NCBI RefSeq assembly: GCF_040611135.1
Contig: NZ_JBEXNL010000011.1
Location: forward strand, 1-64,000
From: Tsukamurella sp040611135
Lineage (GTDB): Bacteria; Actinomycetota; Actinomycetes; Mycobacteriales; Mycobacteriaceae
Length of the DNA: 64,000 nt
Direction of reading: 5' to 3'
Part shown: positions 18,430 to 28,034 of the stretch, one piece after another
Position numbering within the stretch: the first letter of the stretch is position 1
How the letters are laid out: each line of letters starts with the position of its first letter
Program-made: the position numbers and the translations under genes
The notes under the pieces: generated by a model
Database searches by the model: none
What the model was told of the DNA's origin: nothing
Seen by the model: the letters and a program-made list of their open reading frames with translations, nothing else

Positions 18430-19111
18430 TCGCCGCGAGGCCGGCTCGGCCCAGGACCTCCGGGGCCGGGCCGAGGTCGGCCAGGTCGACGATCGTCGTC
18501 GTCGCCCCCGGGATCGCCGCGCCCCACGCTTGCGCGACGGCGACCGGGTGGATGAGGTCTCCCTCGGCACCGATGACGACGGTGCGCGCCGCGAGCCGCC
18601 CGAACTCGGCCTCCGTCGGGGCGACGAACGCGGCGGCCTCCCGGAGCGCGGGCGCGAGGAACTCGCCGTGTGCGGCCCACGACCTGCTCAGCTCGCGCGC
18701 GAGCCACGGTGGACTGCCCGCCCGCATCCGCGCGATGGCCTCGGTCGCGCCGACCTCGTCGACGGTCTCCGCCGTCACCCGCGCCGACATCGAGGCCGGG
18801 ACCTCCGGACCCGCGGCGCCCGACCACGGCGGCAGGGTGAGCACCAGCGTGATGTCCGCGTCGGCGTTCTCGAGGGCCCAGCCCGCCGCGACCGCCGAGC
18901 CCAGGGACACCCCGCAGGCCAGCAGTGGACCGTCGGACGCGGCGGCGGTGAGGGCGGCGCGGTACCCGGCCACCACCGACGGCGGCGTCGCGTCCACGGC
19001 GACGGTCCGCGCGCACAGCCGGGTCAGCGGGGCGAACGCGCGGAGTACGAAGTCGGCGTCCGAGCCCGAACCGGGCAGGAGCACAGCGGTGGTCCGCTCG
19101 AGGAACTGCAT
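18413..19111 (-). CDS. Alpha/beta hydrolase, Rv2695-like
   Basis: 232 residues with a compact alpha/beta hydrolase fold. The nucleophile elbow is CGVSLGSAVAAG (Ser near 69), the acid likely Asp in IGAEGDLIHPV and the candidate base the following His. It sits between the DUF3710 and DUF3159 genes as Rv2695 does in M. tuberculosis. Substrate unknown. Confidence 0.82.
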   Translation of the reverse strand: MQFLERTTAVLLPGSGSDADFVLRAFAPLTRLCARTVAVDATPPSVVAGYRAALTAAASDGPLLACGVSLGSAVAAGWALENADADITLVLTLPPWSGAAGPEVPASMSARVTAETVDEVGATEAIARMRAGSPPWLARELSRSWAAHGEFLAPALREAAAFVAPTEAEFGRLAARTVVIGAEGDLIHPVAVAQAWGAAIPGATTTIVDLADLGPAPEVLGRAGLAAITAGC

Positions 19112-19149
19112 GGGACGAGCATGCCAGGGCCGCCACGTAGGGTGGACGG

Positions 19150-19845
19150 GTGACGGACGGCGCGGAACGGGACCAGGCGGAGGCGACCACCGAGGTCGTG
19201 GAGCTGTCGATCAAGGACCAGGTGCTCGAGCAGATGGGCGGCTGGCAGGGCATGGTGTACTCGGCCCTGCCGGTCGTGGCGTTCGTGCCCGCCAACGCCC
19301 TGTGGGGACTGTGGGGCGGGGTGATCGCCGCGCTCGTCGTGGCCGCGCTGGTCGCCGTGGTCCGGCTGGCGACCCGCAGCTCGATCCAGCCCGCGGTGTC
19401 GGGGTTCTTCGGGGTGGCGGTGTGCGTCGTGATCGCCCTGCTCGTGGGCGGCAACGGCAAGGGCTACTTCCTCTACGGCATCGTGATGCAGGCCGTACTC
19501 GCGGTCGCGTGCCTGGTGTCGATGCTGGTCCGGCGACCGCTCGTCGGGGTGCTGTGGCACCTCTTCTCCGAGCGGCAGGATGCAGGGGAGTCGGACGACG
19601 ATGCACCGACGGCGCCGCAGGACTGGCGTGCGGACCGCCGGCAGTCCCGGGCGTTCACCTGGCTGACCCTGATGTGGACGGCGATGTTCGCGGTCCGCTT
19701 CGGCGTCCAGTTCTCCCTGTACGTCAGCGACAACGTCGGCGGGCTCGGCGTCGCGCGGATCCTCATGGGCTGGCCGATGTTCGCCGCCGGCCTGCTCATC
19801 GTCTTCCTCGTCGCCCGGAGGTTCACGCATGCTCGTGCCGAATGA
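19150..19845 (+). CDS. DUF3159 integral membrane protein
   Basis: 231 residues from a GTG. About six membrane helices are visible; the N-terminal QMGGWQGMVYSALPVVAFVPAN and VSMLVRRPLVGVLW are typical of the family (Rv2693c), resembling a transporter but of unknown function. Its end overlaps the start of the RNA methyltransferase gene by 17 nt. The OB-fold and Trk/Ceo genes that sit on either side of it in mycobacteria are absent here. Confidence 0.9.
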   Translation: MTDGAERDQAEATTEVVELSIKDQVLEQMGGWQGMVYSALPVVAFVPANALWGLWGGVIAALVVAALVAVVRLATRSSIQPAVSGFFGVAVCVVIALLVGGNGKGYFLYGIVMQAVLAVACLVSMLVRRPLVGVLWHLFSERQDAGESDDDAPTAPQDWRADRRQSRAFTWLTLMWTAMFAVRFGVQFSLYVSDNVGGLGVARILMGWPMFAAGLLIVFLVARRFTHARAE

Positions 19846-21031
19846 CCTGCTCGAGCTGACCTGCGGCGCGCCCGGGCACGGCGGCTTCGTCATCGCCCGG
19901 CACGAGGGGCGCGCGGTCTTCGTGCGCGGCGCGCTGCCGGGGGAGACGGTGCGCGCCCGGGTCACCGAGGTCAAGAAGTCCTACGCCCGCGCGACGGCCG
20001 AGGAGGTGCTCATCGTCTCGCCGCATCGCGTCGGCGAGGCCTGCGCCGCCGCAGCGGCCGGAGCGGGCTGCTGCGACCTGACCTTCGCCGCCCCCGCGTA
20101 CCAGCGGGAGCTCAAGGCGGACGTCCTGCACGATCTCCTCGCGCGGTTCGGGGGCTTCGAGCCGGGCGCGTTCGAGCCCACCGTCGAGCCCCTGTCCGGC
20201 GCCCCGGTCACCGGCTGGCGGCACCGCGCGCGTCTGGTGGCCGACGGTGCCGGCGCGCTCGGGCAACACGCCTTCCGCAGTGACGCGGTCGTCGTTGCGC
20301 CCTGCGCACAATTGCCCGCCGCACTCACGGACCTCGCGGGAGACGTGCGCCCTGTGCCCGGCACCGAGGTCGCGCTCGTGCTCGACGACGCCGGCGCCGC
20401 GCACGCCGCCGTCCCGGCCCGGCGCGGGCGGCCGGCGACAGCGCTGTCCGGCGACGCCCTCGCCGAGTACCGCGTAGGAACCCGCTCGTGGAAGATCCCG
20501 GTGGGCGGCTTCTGGCAGGCCCATCGCGACGCCGCGACCCGCTACGCGGCGCTCGTCGGCGGCTACGCGGCGCAGTACGGCGGCGACGGCGGCCATGCCT
20601 GGGACCTGTACGGCGGCGCGGGCGTGCTCGCCGGCGCGCTGATCGACGAGGGCATGTCCGTCGACGTCGTGGAGACCTCGGGCGGCGCCATCGCCGCCGG
20701 GAAACAGACCCTGGCACGGGAACCCGTCGTGTTCCATCGTGGCGACGTCGCCTCGCGGCTCAAGGGCCTGCGCGCACCGTCGACCGTGGTGCTGGACCCG
20801 CCGCGCACCGGTGCCGGCGCGGCAGTCATGACCGCGATCACCGCGGCCGCTCCGCGGGCGATCGTGCACGTCGGCTGCGATCCCGCGGCGTTCGCCCGGG
20901 ACGTGGGCGCGGCCTGCGAGAACGGCTACCGCGTGGCCGAGCTCTCGGCCTACGACGCCTTCCCCGGAACCCATCACCTGGAGGCCTTCGCCGTGCTGGT
21001 GCCGGGGCGCGAGGACCGTCGTGGCCGGTAA
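19829..21031 (+). CDS. TrmA/RumA-family RNA (uracil-C5) methyltransferase
   Basis: 400 residues. An N-terminal TRAM RNA-binding domain (about 1-60) precedes an S-adenosylmethionine methyltransferase. AWDLYGGAGVLAGALID is the cofactor loop, VLDPPRTGAG the catalytic-site motif, and VGCDPAAFARDV holds the nucleophilic Cys. It should methylate a uracil in rRNA or tRNA. The Cys cluster for an iron-sulfur site is partly seen (AGCC). Corresponds to Rv2689c; translationally coupled to DUF3159. Confidence 0.88.
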   Translation: MLVPNDLLELTCGAPGHGGFVIARHEGRAVFVRGALPGETVRARVTEVKKSYARATAEEVLIVSPHRVGEACAAAAAGAGCCDLTFAAPAYQRELKADVLHDLLARFGGFEPGAFEPTVEPLSGAPVTGWRHRARLVADGAGALGQHAFRSDAVVVAPCAQLPAALTDLAGDVRPVPGTEVALVLDDAGAAHAAVPARRGRPATALSGDALAEYRVGTRSWKIPVGGFWQAHRDAATRYAALVGGYAAQYGGDGGHAWDLYGGAGVLAGALIDEGMSVDVVETSGGAIAAGKQTLAREPVVFHRGDVASRLKGLRAPSTVVLDPPRTGAGAAVMTAITAAAPRAIVHVGCDPAAFARDVGAACENGYRVAELSAYDAFPGTHHLEAFAVLVPGREDRRGR

Positions 21032-21071
21032 GGTGGGCGGAACACCTCTCACGGGAGTAGACACGAGGGAT

Positions 21072-22997
21072 ATGAACCTGCTGAGCACCATCGAGTCCCC
21101 ACGCGACCTGCGTCGGCTGGACCAGGACCAGCTCACTGCGCTGGCCGGGGAGATCCGTGACTTCCTCGTGGAGAAGGTCTCGGCCACCGGAGGGCACCTC
21201 GGTCCGAACCTCGGCGTGGTCGAGCTCACGATGGCGATCCACCGCGTCTTCGACTCGCCCGTGGATCCGGTGCTCTTCGACACCGGCCATCAGGCCTACG
21301 TGCACAAGATCCTCACCGGCCGGCGCGACGGGTTCGACACGCTGCGGCAGGCCGGCGGCCTGTCCGGCTACCCGTGCCGGGCCGAGTCCGAGCACGACTG
21401 GGTCGAGTCCTCGCACGCCTCGGCGGCGTTGAGCTACGCCGACGGCCTGGCGAAGGCCTTCGCGCTGAAGGGGGAGAAGCGCACCGTCGTCGCGGTGGTC
21501 GGCGACGGCGCCCTGACCGGCGGGATGTGCTGGGAGGCCCTCAACAACATCGCCGCGTCCGACCGGCCGGTGGTCGTGGTCGTCAACGACAACGGCCGCT
21601 CCTACGCGCCCACGATCGGCGGCCTGGCCACCCACCTCTCCGGCCTGCGCACCCAGCCCGAGTACGAGCGGCTGCTGGGGGAGGCGCGGCGTCGGTTGCG
21701 CAACGTTCCCGTGCTCGGCGAGCCCGCCTACTCCGTGCTGCACGGCATGAAGACCGGTATCAAGGACATGGTCAGCCCGCAGGCGCTGTTCGCGGACCTG
21801 GGCCTGAAGTACCTCGGTCCGATCGACGGGCACGACGAGGCGGCCGTGGAGGCCGCGCTGCGGCGCGCCAAGGATTTCGGCGGCCCCGTCGTGGTGCACG
21901 CGATCACGCGCAAGGGCAATGGCTACGAGCATGCGGAGAACCACGAGGCCGATCAGATGCACGGCATCGGCGTCATCGATCCCGCCACCGGTCTGCCCGT
22001 GGGCGGGGGCGGCGGCGCCGACTGGACATCGGTGTTCGCAGAAGAGCTGGTCGCGCACGGCGAGAAGCGCGCCGACATCGTGGCCATCACCGGCGCCATG
22101 GCCGAGCCGACGGGCGTCGCCGACTTCGGGCGCAAGTTCCCCGACCGCATGTACGACGTGGGCATCGCCGAGCAGCACGCGCTGACCTCGGCGGCCGGCC
22201 TCGCGCTGGGCGGCATGCACCCCGTGGTCGCGTTGTACGCCACGTTCCTCAACCGCGCCTTCGACCAGCTGCTCATGGACGTCGCGCTGCTGAAGCAAGG
22301 CGTCACGGTCGTGCTCGACCGCTCGGGCGTCACGGGGCCCGACGGTGCCAGCCACCACGGCATGTGGGACCTCTCGCTCGCCGCGATCGTCCCCGGCCTG
22401 CGTGCCGCGGTGCCGCGCGACGCCACCCGTCTCCGGGAGGAGTTCGCCGAGGCACTGGCCGTCGACGATGCGCCCACACTCGTCCGCTACGGCAAGGGCG
22501 CGGTCCCCGCGGACCTCGAGGCCGTACGCCGCCTTCCCGACGGGGTCGACGTGCTGGTCGAGGGCGACGGCCGCGGCGCGGACGTGCTCCTCGTCGCGGT
22601 CGGTGCCTTCGCGCACACCGCCGTCGACGTGGCCGCCCGCCTGCGGGACCAGGGCATCTCGACGACCGTCGTGGATCCGCGCTGGGTGCTGCCGGTGCCG
22701 GCGTCCGTCGTGGACCTGGCGCGCACGCACCAACTCGTGGTCACGCTGGAGGACAACGGTGTGGCGGGCGGAATCGGTTCCGCGGTGACCGCGGCGCTGC
22801 AGAAGGCCGAGGTGGACGTCCCCACCCGGGTGCTCGGCGTCGAGCAGGCCTTCCTCGACCACGCCTCCCGCGGCGAGATCCTGGGCGACCTGGGCCTGAC
22901 CCCGTCGGAGATCGCGTTCCGCATCACCGGTTGGGTCACGGCGTGCGCCCACGTGAGCCTTCCCGCCGCGGAGGTGGCGCGGGAGCAGGTGCGCTGA
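21072..22997 (+). CDS. dxs: 1-deoxy-D-xylulose-5-phosphate synthase
   Basis: 641 residues, full length. It condenses pyruvate and glyceraldehyde-3-phosphate to DXP, the first step of the MEP isoprenoid pathway. The thiamine-diphosphate motif is GDGALTGGMCWEALNN; the catalytic His is in GHQAYVHK, and the transketolase pyrimidine domain has DVGIAEQHALTSAAG. The ATG at 21072 is preceded by GAGGGA; the open frame extends 17 codons further up but overlaps the previous gene. Confidence 0.97.
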   Translation: MNLLSTIESPRDLRRLDQDQLTALAGEIRDFLVEKVSATGGHLGPNLGVVELTMAIHRVFDSPVDPVLFDTGHQAYVHKILTGRRDGFDTLRQAGGLSGYPCRAESEHDWVESSHASAALSYADGLAKAFALKGEKRTVVAVVGDGALTGGMCWEALNNIAASDRPVVVVVNDNGRSYAPTIGGLATHLSGLRTQPEYERLLGEARRRLRNVPVLGEPAYSVLHGMKTGIKDMVSPQALFADLGLKYLGPIDGHDEAAVEAALRRAKDFGGPVVVHAITRKGNGYEHAENHEADQMHGIGVIDPATGLPVGGGGGADWTSVFAEELVAHGEKRADIVAITGAMAEPTGVADFGRKFPDRMYDVGIAEQHALTSAAGLALGGMHPVVALYATFLNRAFDQLLMDVALLKQGVTVVLDRSGVTGPDGASHHGMWDLSLAAIVPGLRAAVPRDATRLREEFAEALAVDDAPTLVRYGKGAVPADLEAVRRLPDGVDVLVEGDGRGADVLLVAVGAFAHTAVDVAARLRDQGISTTVVDPRWVLPVPASVVDLARTHQLVVTLEDNGVAGGIGSAVTAALQKAEVDVPTRVLGVEQAFLDHASRGEILGDLGLTPSEIAFRITGWVTACAHVSLPAAEVAREQVR

Positions 22998-23004
22998 CGG
23001 AGCC

Positions 23005-24225
23005 CTAGGCGGACGCCAACGCGGCGGCGACGGCGGGCACCGTCAGGCGACGCTGCCAGTCCCGCGCACCCGACGCGGCCAGGGCATCGTCGACCTTGGT
23101 GACGCCCGCGGCGCCGCCCTCCCAGCACAACTGCCGGACGGCGTCGGTGGGCAGCAGGTTCTCCACGGGAACGGCGACCTCGTCGGAGATCTCGGCGAGC
23201 GCGGCCCGGACCTTCGCGAGCCGCTCGGCGGCCTCGGGATTCGACTTGGCCCACCGGTTGGTGGCGGGCATGCCGTTCCGCGGGCCGTGCAGCGGGGGGA
23301 GCTTCGCGTCCGACAATGCGTTGGCCCGCTCGATCGCCGACATCCAGCGTTTCGCCGACCGGCGCATCCTGGGCCCGCCGAACACCGGCAGCGCGGTCAG
23401 CTCCGCCTCCGAGGCCGGGTTCTTCGCGGCGGCGTTGACGATGGCCGCATCGGGCAGGGTGCGCCCCGGCGCGACATTGCGCTGCTCGGCCATCTCGTCG
23501 CGCGCGAGCCACAGTTCGCGGGCGCGGGCCAGCTGGCGGCGGTTGCGCAGGGTGCTCAGGCCCGACAGTCGACGCCACGGATCCTGCTTCGGCGGCGGGT
23601 CCGGCCGGGTGCGCTCGTACTCGAACTCCTCGAGCGCCCACTCGAGCTTCCCTGCGTCCTCGAGGCGCTCGTAGGCCTCGTCGCGCAGGTCGACGAGGAC
23701 CTCGACGTCGAGGGCGGCGTAATTGAGCCACTCGTGCGGCAGCGGGCGGGTGCTCCAGTCGGCGGCGCCGTGCCCCTTGGCCAGCGCGTAGCCGGTGTAC
23801 TCGGAGGTCATCGCGGCCAGGTTCACCCGCGGCGCGCCCAGCAGCCGCCCGGCGAGCTCGGTGTCGAACAGTTCGTCGCAGACGAATCCGTCGTCGCGCA
23901 GGCAGGGCAGGTCCTGATCGGCGGCGTGCAGTACCCATTCGACGCCCCGCAGTGCGCCGATGACGGGTGCGAGCCCCTCGGGTTCGTGGATCGGGTCCAG
24001 CAGGAACAGTCCCGAACCGGTCCGCTTGATCTGGATCAGGTAGGCGCGGGAGGAGTAGGTGAATCCGGAGGCGCGCTCGGTGTCGAGGGCGACGGGGCCG
24101 CTTCCGCGCAGCAGCGCGGCGGCGCAGTCGGCGAACTCCTCCACCGTGGTGAGTGGCTCGGGGACGCCCTCGTCGGGCTCGGTCAGGGGAATGCCGGGAA
24201 CGGGTTCCGCGGGGCCCTTCGCCAC
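23005..24225 (-). CDS. Ribonuclease D-like 3'-5' exoribonuclease with HRDC domain
   Basis: 406 residues from a GTG. The DEDD exonuclease motifs are in order: VALDTERASGF (DxE) near residue 46, HAADQDLPCL near 100, and YAALDVEVLVDL (Y...D) near 175. A helical HRDC-like region follows (about 220-300). Predicted to trim structured RNA 3' ends, as in Rv2681. It converges on dxs with 7 nt between stops. Confidence 0.9.
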   Translation of the reverse strand: MAKGPAEPVPGIPLTEPDEGVPEPLTTVEEFADCAAALLRGSGPVALDTERASGFTYSSRAYLIQIKRTGSGLFLLDPIHEPEGLAPVIGALRGVEWVLHAADQDLPCLRDDGFVCDELFDTELAGRLLGAPRVNLAAMTSEYTGYALAKGHGAADWSTRPLPHEWLNYAALDVEVLVDLRDEAYERLEDAGKLEWALEEFEYERTRPDPPPKQDPWRRLSGLSTLRNRRQLARARELWLARDEMAEQRNVAPGRTLPDAAIVNAAAKNPASEAELTALPVFGGPRMRRSAKRWMSAIERANALSDAKLPPLHGPRNGMPATNRWAKSNPEAAERLAKVRAALAEISDEVAVPVENLLPTDAVRQLCWEGGAAGVTKVDDALAASGARDWQRRLTVPAVAAALASA

Positions 24226-24232
24226 GGCCGGC

Positions 24233-24850
24233 CTACGACCCGAGCCGGGTGATGCCGGCCGGGGGGAGTCCGGCAGCCATCTCCAGTACCGAGCAGAACG
24301 CCTCGACGTGCCCGGACAGGTTCTCGCCCAGCGGGGTCCACGACGCGCGCAGTTCGAGCTGGTGAGCGCGGGGCGGTCCGGCGATGTCGCCGTAGCGCAC
24401 CGACGCCGTGGCGGTGACGGTGCCGCCCAGTGCGGTCACCTCCTGGCCGCGCTCGGCGAGCGCGTCGGTGAGCCAGCTCCATGCGACCTCGGGGAGTAGC
24501 GGATCGGAGGCGAGCGACTCGTCGACCTCGGACTGCACGTACGCGACGAGCCGCATCAGGCCGTTCCACGCCTCGTGCCCGTGCGGGTCGTAGAGCAGGA
24601 TCAGGCGGCCGAAGGTCTCCCCGTCGGAGTACTCGGGGACGACATCGGTCTCCGCTGAGCGGACCTCGGCACCGAGCGCGTAGCTGTAGGGCGCGAGCCG
24701 TTGCGGCGGGCGGATGCTCCCGATCTCGATCTCGGGGCGGACCGTCGCCGTGTGCAGGGATTCGACGGCGACGCGGAAGGGCTCCGGCTCGGCGCCGCGC
24801 TGCCCCGCTCCGTCGGTCGCCCCGTCGGCACCCGTTCCTGGTTGGCTCAC
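24233..24850 (-). CDS. DUF3000 family protein
   Basis: 205 residues from the GTG at 24850; the frame is open further but that part is Arg/Pro-rich and poorly conserved. The core contains APYSYALGAEV, GRLILLYDPHGHEAWNG and a C-terminal LRASWTPLGENLSGHVEAF. No catalytic motif is visible. It is the conserved partner next to RNase D and hemE (Rv2680). The stop lies 7 nt before the RNase D start. Confidence 0.92.
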   Translation of the reverse strand: MSQPGTGADGATDGAGQRGAEPEPFRVAVESLHTATVRPEIEIGSIRPPQRLAPYSYALGAEVRSAETDVVPEYSDGETFGRLILLYDPHGHEAWNGLMRLVAYVQSEVDESLASDPLLPEVAWSWLTDALAERGQEVTALGGTVTATASVRYGDIAGPPRAHQLELRASWTPLGENLSGHVEAFCSVLEMAAGLPPAGITRLGS

Positions 24851-24939
24851 AAACCGTGACCGTAGCCGCAAAGCCGGCGCTCTCGGCGGAGGCGCGCCGC
24901 AGGCCTGAAGCCCCCGGCGCCGCACTCATGACATGATCG

Positions 24940-26019
24940 ATGGCGATGAGTACCAAGGACGAGTCGACGAGGGACGACGCGGTCGCCTACCCGCTGCTCG
25001 CCGCCGCGACGGGCGCCACGCCCTCGCGCCGGCCGGTGTGGTTCATGCGCCAGGCGGGCCGTTCGCTGCCCGAGTACCGCAAGGTGCGTGAGGGAATCGG
25101 CATGCTGCAGTCGTGCTTCCGCCCTGATCTGGTCTGCGAGATCACCCTCCAGCCGGTGCGCCGGCACCGGACGGACGCCGCCATCCTGTTCTCCGACATC
25201 GTCGTTCCGCTCAAGGCGGCGGGCATCGACCTCGACATCGTGAGCGGGATCGGCCCCGTCATCGAGCAGCCCGTCCGGGACGCCGCCGCCGTCGCGGCCA
25301 TGCCGGTGCTCGATCCCGAGCAGGTCGCGCCGGTGGCGGAGGCCGTGCGGATGCTGCGCGGTGAGCTGCCCGCGGGCGTCGCACTCATCGGCTTCTCGGG
25401 TGCGCCCTTCACGCTGGCCTCCTACCTGGTCGAGGGCGGTCCCAGCCGCAACCACGAGCGCACCAAGTCGCTGATGTATTCGGACCCGGACACGTGGAAC
25501 GCGTTGCTGGGCAAGCTCGGCGACATCGCGATCACCTTCCTGCGGGCGCAGGCCGAGGCCGGAGCGCAGGCCTTCCAACTGTTCGACTCCTGGGCGGGCG
25601 CGCTCTCGCTCGCCGACTACCGCACCTATGTGCAGCCGCACTCGGAGCGCGTCTTCGCCGCACTGCGGGAGTCCGCTCCCGCGCTGCCCGCGTTCCACTT
25701 CGGCGTGGGCACGGGCGAACTCCTGGGCGCGATGGGCGCGGCCGGTGCCGACGTCGTGGGCGTCGATTGGCGCACGCCGCTCGACGTCGCGGCGGGTCGG
25801 GTCGGGCCGGGTCGGGCGTTGCAGGGCAACCTCGACCCCGCTGTTCTCATGGCCGACCGGGGCACCGTCGAGGCGCAGGTCCGGCGCGTGGTCGCCGAGG
25901 GCGACGCGGCGGTCGCCGCCGGCGCGACGGGGCACGTGTTCAACCTCGGGCACGGTGTACTGCCCGCGACGGATCCCGACGTGCTGACCCGCGTCGTCGA
26001 CCTGGTGCACGAGCTGTGA
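24940..26019 (+). CDS. hemE: Uroporphyrinogen decarboxylase
   Basis: 359 residues. It decarboxylates the four acetate side chains of uroporphyrinogen III to give coproporphyrinogen III. The N-terminal signature PVWFMRQAGRSLPEYR, FSGAPFTLASYLVEGG and the C-terminal HVFNLGHG are diagnostic. ATG codons at 24940 and 24946 are both plausible. Its stop overlaps the hemG start in GTGA, so the haem genes form an operon. Confidence 0.97.
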   Translation: MAMSTKDESTRDDAVAYPLLAAATGATPSRRPVWFMRQAGRSLPEYRKVREGIGMLQSCFRPDLVCEITLQPVRRHRTDAAILFSDIVVPLKAAGIDLDIVSGIGPVIEQPVRDAAAVAAMPVLDPEQVAPVAEAVRMLRGELPAGVALIGFSGAPFTLASYLVEGGPSRNHERTKSLMYSDPDTWNALLGKLGDIAITFLRAQAEAGAQAFQLFDSWAGALSLADYRTYVQPHSERVFAALRESAPALPAFHFGVGTGELLGAMGAAGADVVGVDWRTPLDVAAGRVGPGRALQGNLDPAVLMADRGTVEAQVRRVVAEGDAAVAAGATGHVFNLGHGVLPATDPDVLTRVVDLVHEL

Positions 26020-27281
26020 GCAGTGTCGCCGTCGTCGGGGCGGGAATCTCCGGTCTGGTGGCCGCGCTCCGTCTGCAACAGGCGGGCGCCCGGGTCACGG
26101 TTTTCGAGTCGGGCAACCGGGTCGGCGGGAAGCTGCGCTCGGAGATGCTCGGTGACCGGCGCCTGGACGTGGGCGCGGAGGCCTTCGTCCGGCGTCGCCC
26201 GGAGGTCCTCGACCTCGCGGCCGAGCTCGGCCTCGCCGACGAGGTGGTCGAGCCCGCGGGGCGGCGCCCGGCGCTGTTCGCTGACGGTGGACTCCTGGGC
26301 GGCTTCGGCCGCACGCTGATGGGCGTACCGGGCGACGCGGACGAGGTGCGGATCCCGTTGCGCTGGAACGCCGGTGCCGACGCGTCGATCGGTGCACTGG
26401 TCCGGTCGCGGCTCGGCGACGAGGTGGTCGAGCGCAGTGTCGATCCGATGGTCTCGGGGGTGTTCGCGGCGCACGCCGACGACGTCTCCGTCCGCGCCGC
26501 ACTGCCCGCCCTGGCCGCCCGCCTCGACGACGGCGCACCGTCACTGGGGGAGGCGGTGCGCGATGTGCTCGGCGAGCCCGACGACAGCCCGGTGTTCGGC
26601 GCGTTCCGCGGCGGGTACCAGCAGTTGCTCGACGCGCTCACCGAGCGGCTCGGCGACCGGGTCATGCTCGGAGCGCCCGTCCCGGAGATCCGGCCCGGGT
26701 GGAGCCTTCGCGGCTCGATGTTCGACGCGGTGGTCCTCGCCGTGCCCGCGCCGCAGGTGGCTCGGCTCGTGGGCATGAACCTGCCGGAGCTCGGTGCGGC
26801 GGTGTCGAAGATCCCCGCGGCGAGTTCGGCCCTGGTGACACTGCGCCTTCCGGACGACGTCGAGTTGCCCGACCTCTCGGGTGTGCTGGTGGCGAGCCGG
26901 GAGCAGGTCAGCGCCAAGGCCCTGACCCTGTCGGGTCGCAAGTGGGACCACCTCCCGGACGGCACGGTCCGGTTGTCCTTCGGGCGCCTCGGCGTGAGCC
27001 GGATCGTCGACGATCTCGATTCCGGCCTCCTCGCCGCGGCCCGGGACGATCTGGCGAACATCCTGGGGGTCACCGTCGAACCGACCCATGCGCACGTGCA
27101 GCGGTGGTACGAGGGGATCCCCGTCTACCTGCCCGGACACCGCGAGACGCTCGCCGCGATCGACGCCGCCACGCCGAGCGGTCTGGCGCTGGCGGGCGCC
27201 TATTTCGACGGTGTCGGGGTGCCGGCCTGCATCGCGCGCGCGGAGCGTGCGGCCGAGCGTGTCCTGGCCGACCTCTCCTGA
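26016..27281 (+). CDS. hemG: Protoporphyrinogen/coproporphyrinogen III oxidase (HemY/CgoX type)
   Basis: 421-residue FAD enzyme. The dinucleotide-binding start VAVVGAGISGLVAALRLQQ and the C-terminal GLALAGAYFDGVGVPACI are typical. Because a coproheme decarboxylase (HemQ) follows, the organism should use the coproporphyrin-dependent pathway of actinobacteria, in which this enzyme oxidises coproporphyrinogen III to coproporphyrin III (CgoX). It is coupled to hemE by a 4-nt overlap. Confidence 0.93.
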   Translation: MSSVAVVGAGISGLVAALRLQQAGARVTVFESGNRVGGKLRSEMLGDRRLDVGAEAFVRRRPEVLDLAAELGLADEVVEPAGRRPALFADGGLLGGFGRTLMGVPGDADEVRIPLRWNAGADASIGALVRSRLGDEVVERSVDPMVSGVFAAHADDVSVRAALPALAARLDDGAPSLGEAVRDVLGEPDDSPVFGAFRGGYQQLLDALTERLGDRVMLGAPVPEIRPGWSLRGSMFDAVVLAVPAPQVARLVGMNLPELGAAVSKIPAASSALVTLRLPDDVELPDLSGVLVASREQVSAKALTLSGRKWDHLPDGTVRLSFGRLGVSRIVDDLDSGLLAAARDDLANILGVTVEPTHAHVQRWYEGIPVYLPGHRETLAAIDAATPSGLALAGAYFDGVGVPACIARAERAAERVLADLS

Positions 27282-27314
27282 GCCGGTCCCGGTCACGGGA
27301 CTACGATCGGGGAT

Positions 27315-28016
27315 ATGGCCAAACTGGATTACGCGGAGCTCAATTCGACTGTTCGCTACCTGATGTTCTCGGTGTTCTCGATCTCCCCGGGGGAGCTCGG
27401 GGACGACGAGCAGCGCGCGGCGGCGGCGACCGAGGCGGAAGCCTTCCTGGCGAAGATCCAGCAGGGCGATCTGGTGGTCCGCGGTGTCTACAACATCGCC
27501 GGGATGCGGGCCGACGCGGACTTCATGATCTGGTGGCACGCGGAGCGGCTCGAGGATCTGCAGGCCGCGTACAACGAGTTCCGGCGGGGCACCGCGCTGG
27601 GCCGCGCGAGCGCCCCGGTGTGGTCCAACACCGCGCTGCATCGCCCCGCGGAGTTCAACAAGAGCCACATCCCCGCCTTCCTCGCGGGGGAGGACCCGGG
27701 CGCGTACATCTGCGTGTACCCGTTCGTCCGCAGCCTCGAGTGGTACCTGCTGCCCGATGACGAGCGCCGCAAGATGCTCGCCGACCACGGGCGCGCCGCG
27801 CGCGGCTATCCCGATGTCCGGGCGAACACCGTGCCGGCCTTCGCGCTCGGCGACTACGAGTGGCTGCTCGCCTTCGAGGCGCCCGAGATGCACCGCATCG
27901 TCGACCTCATGCGTGATCTGCGGGCCACCGACGCCCGGCGCCACACCCGCGAGGAGACGCCGTTCTTCTCGGGCCCGCGCGTCGAGGTGCGCGACCTGAT
28001 CACCGCGCTGCCGTGA
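27315..28016 (+). CDS. hemQ: Coproheme decarboxylase (HemQ/ChdC)
   Basis: 233 residues of the chlorite-dismutase superfamily. It makes haem b by oxidative decarboxylation of iron-coproporphyrin III with peroxide, the last step of the coproporphyrin-dependent route. The radical-forming Tyr is at about 135 (CVYPFVRS) and the axial haem His at about 158 (LADHGRAARGYPD). There is no chlorite-dismutase-type distal Arg motif. It lies 33 bp after hemG with a ribosome-binding region GGGGAT. Confidence 0.95.
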   Translation: MAKLDYAELNSTVRYLMFSVFSISPGELGDDEQRAAAATEAEAFLAKIQQGDLVVRGVYNIAGMRADADFMIWWHAERLEDLQAAYNEFRRGTALGRASAPVWSNTALHRPAEFNKSHIPAFLAGEDPGAYICVYPFVRSLEWYLLPDDERRKMLADHGRAARGYPDVRANTVPAFALGDYEWLLAFEAPEMHRIVDLMRDLRATDARRHTREETPFFSGPRVEVRDLITALP

Positions 28017-28034
28017 TGCCCGGCCGGACGGGGC

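Noticed and set aside
20838..22952. Minus-strand frame of about 700 codons opposite dxs
   Set aside because: Shadow of dxs with low-complexity Arg/Gly/His content.
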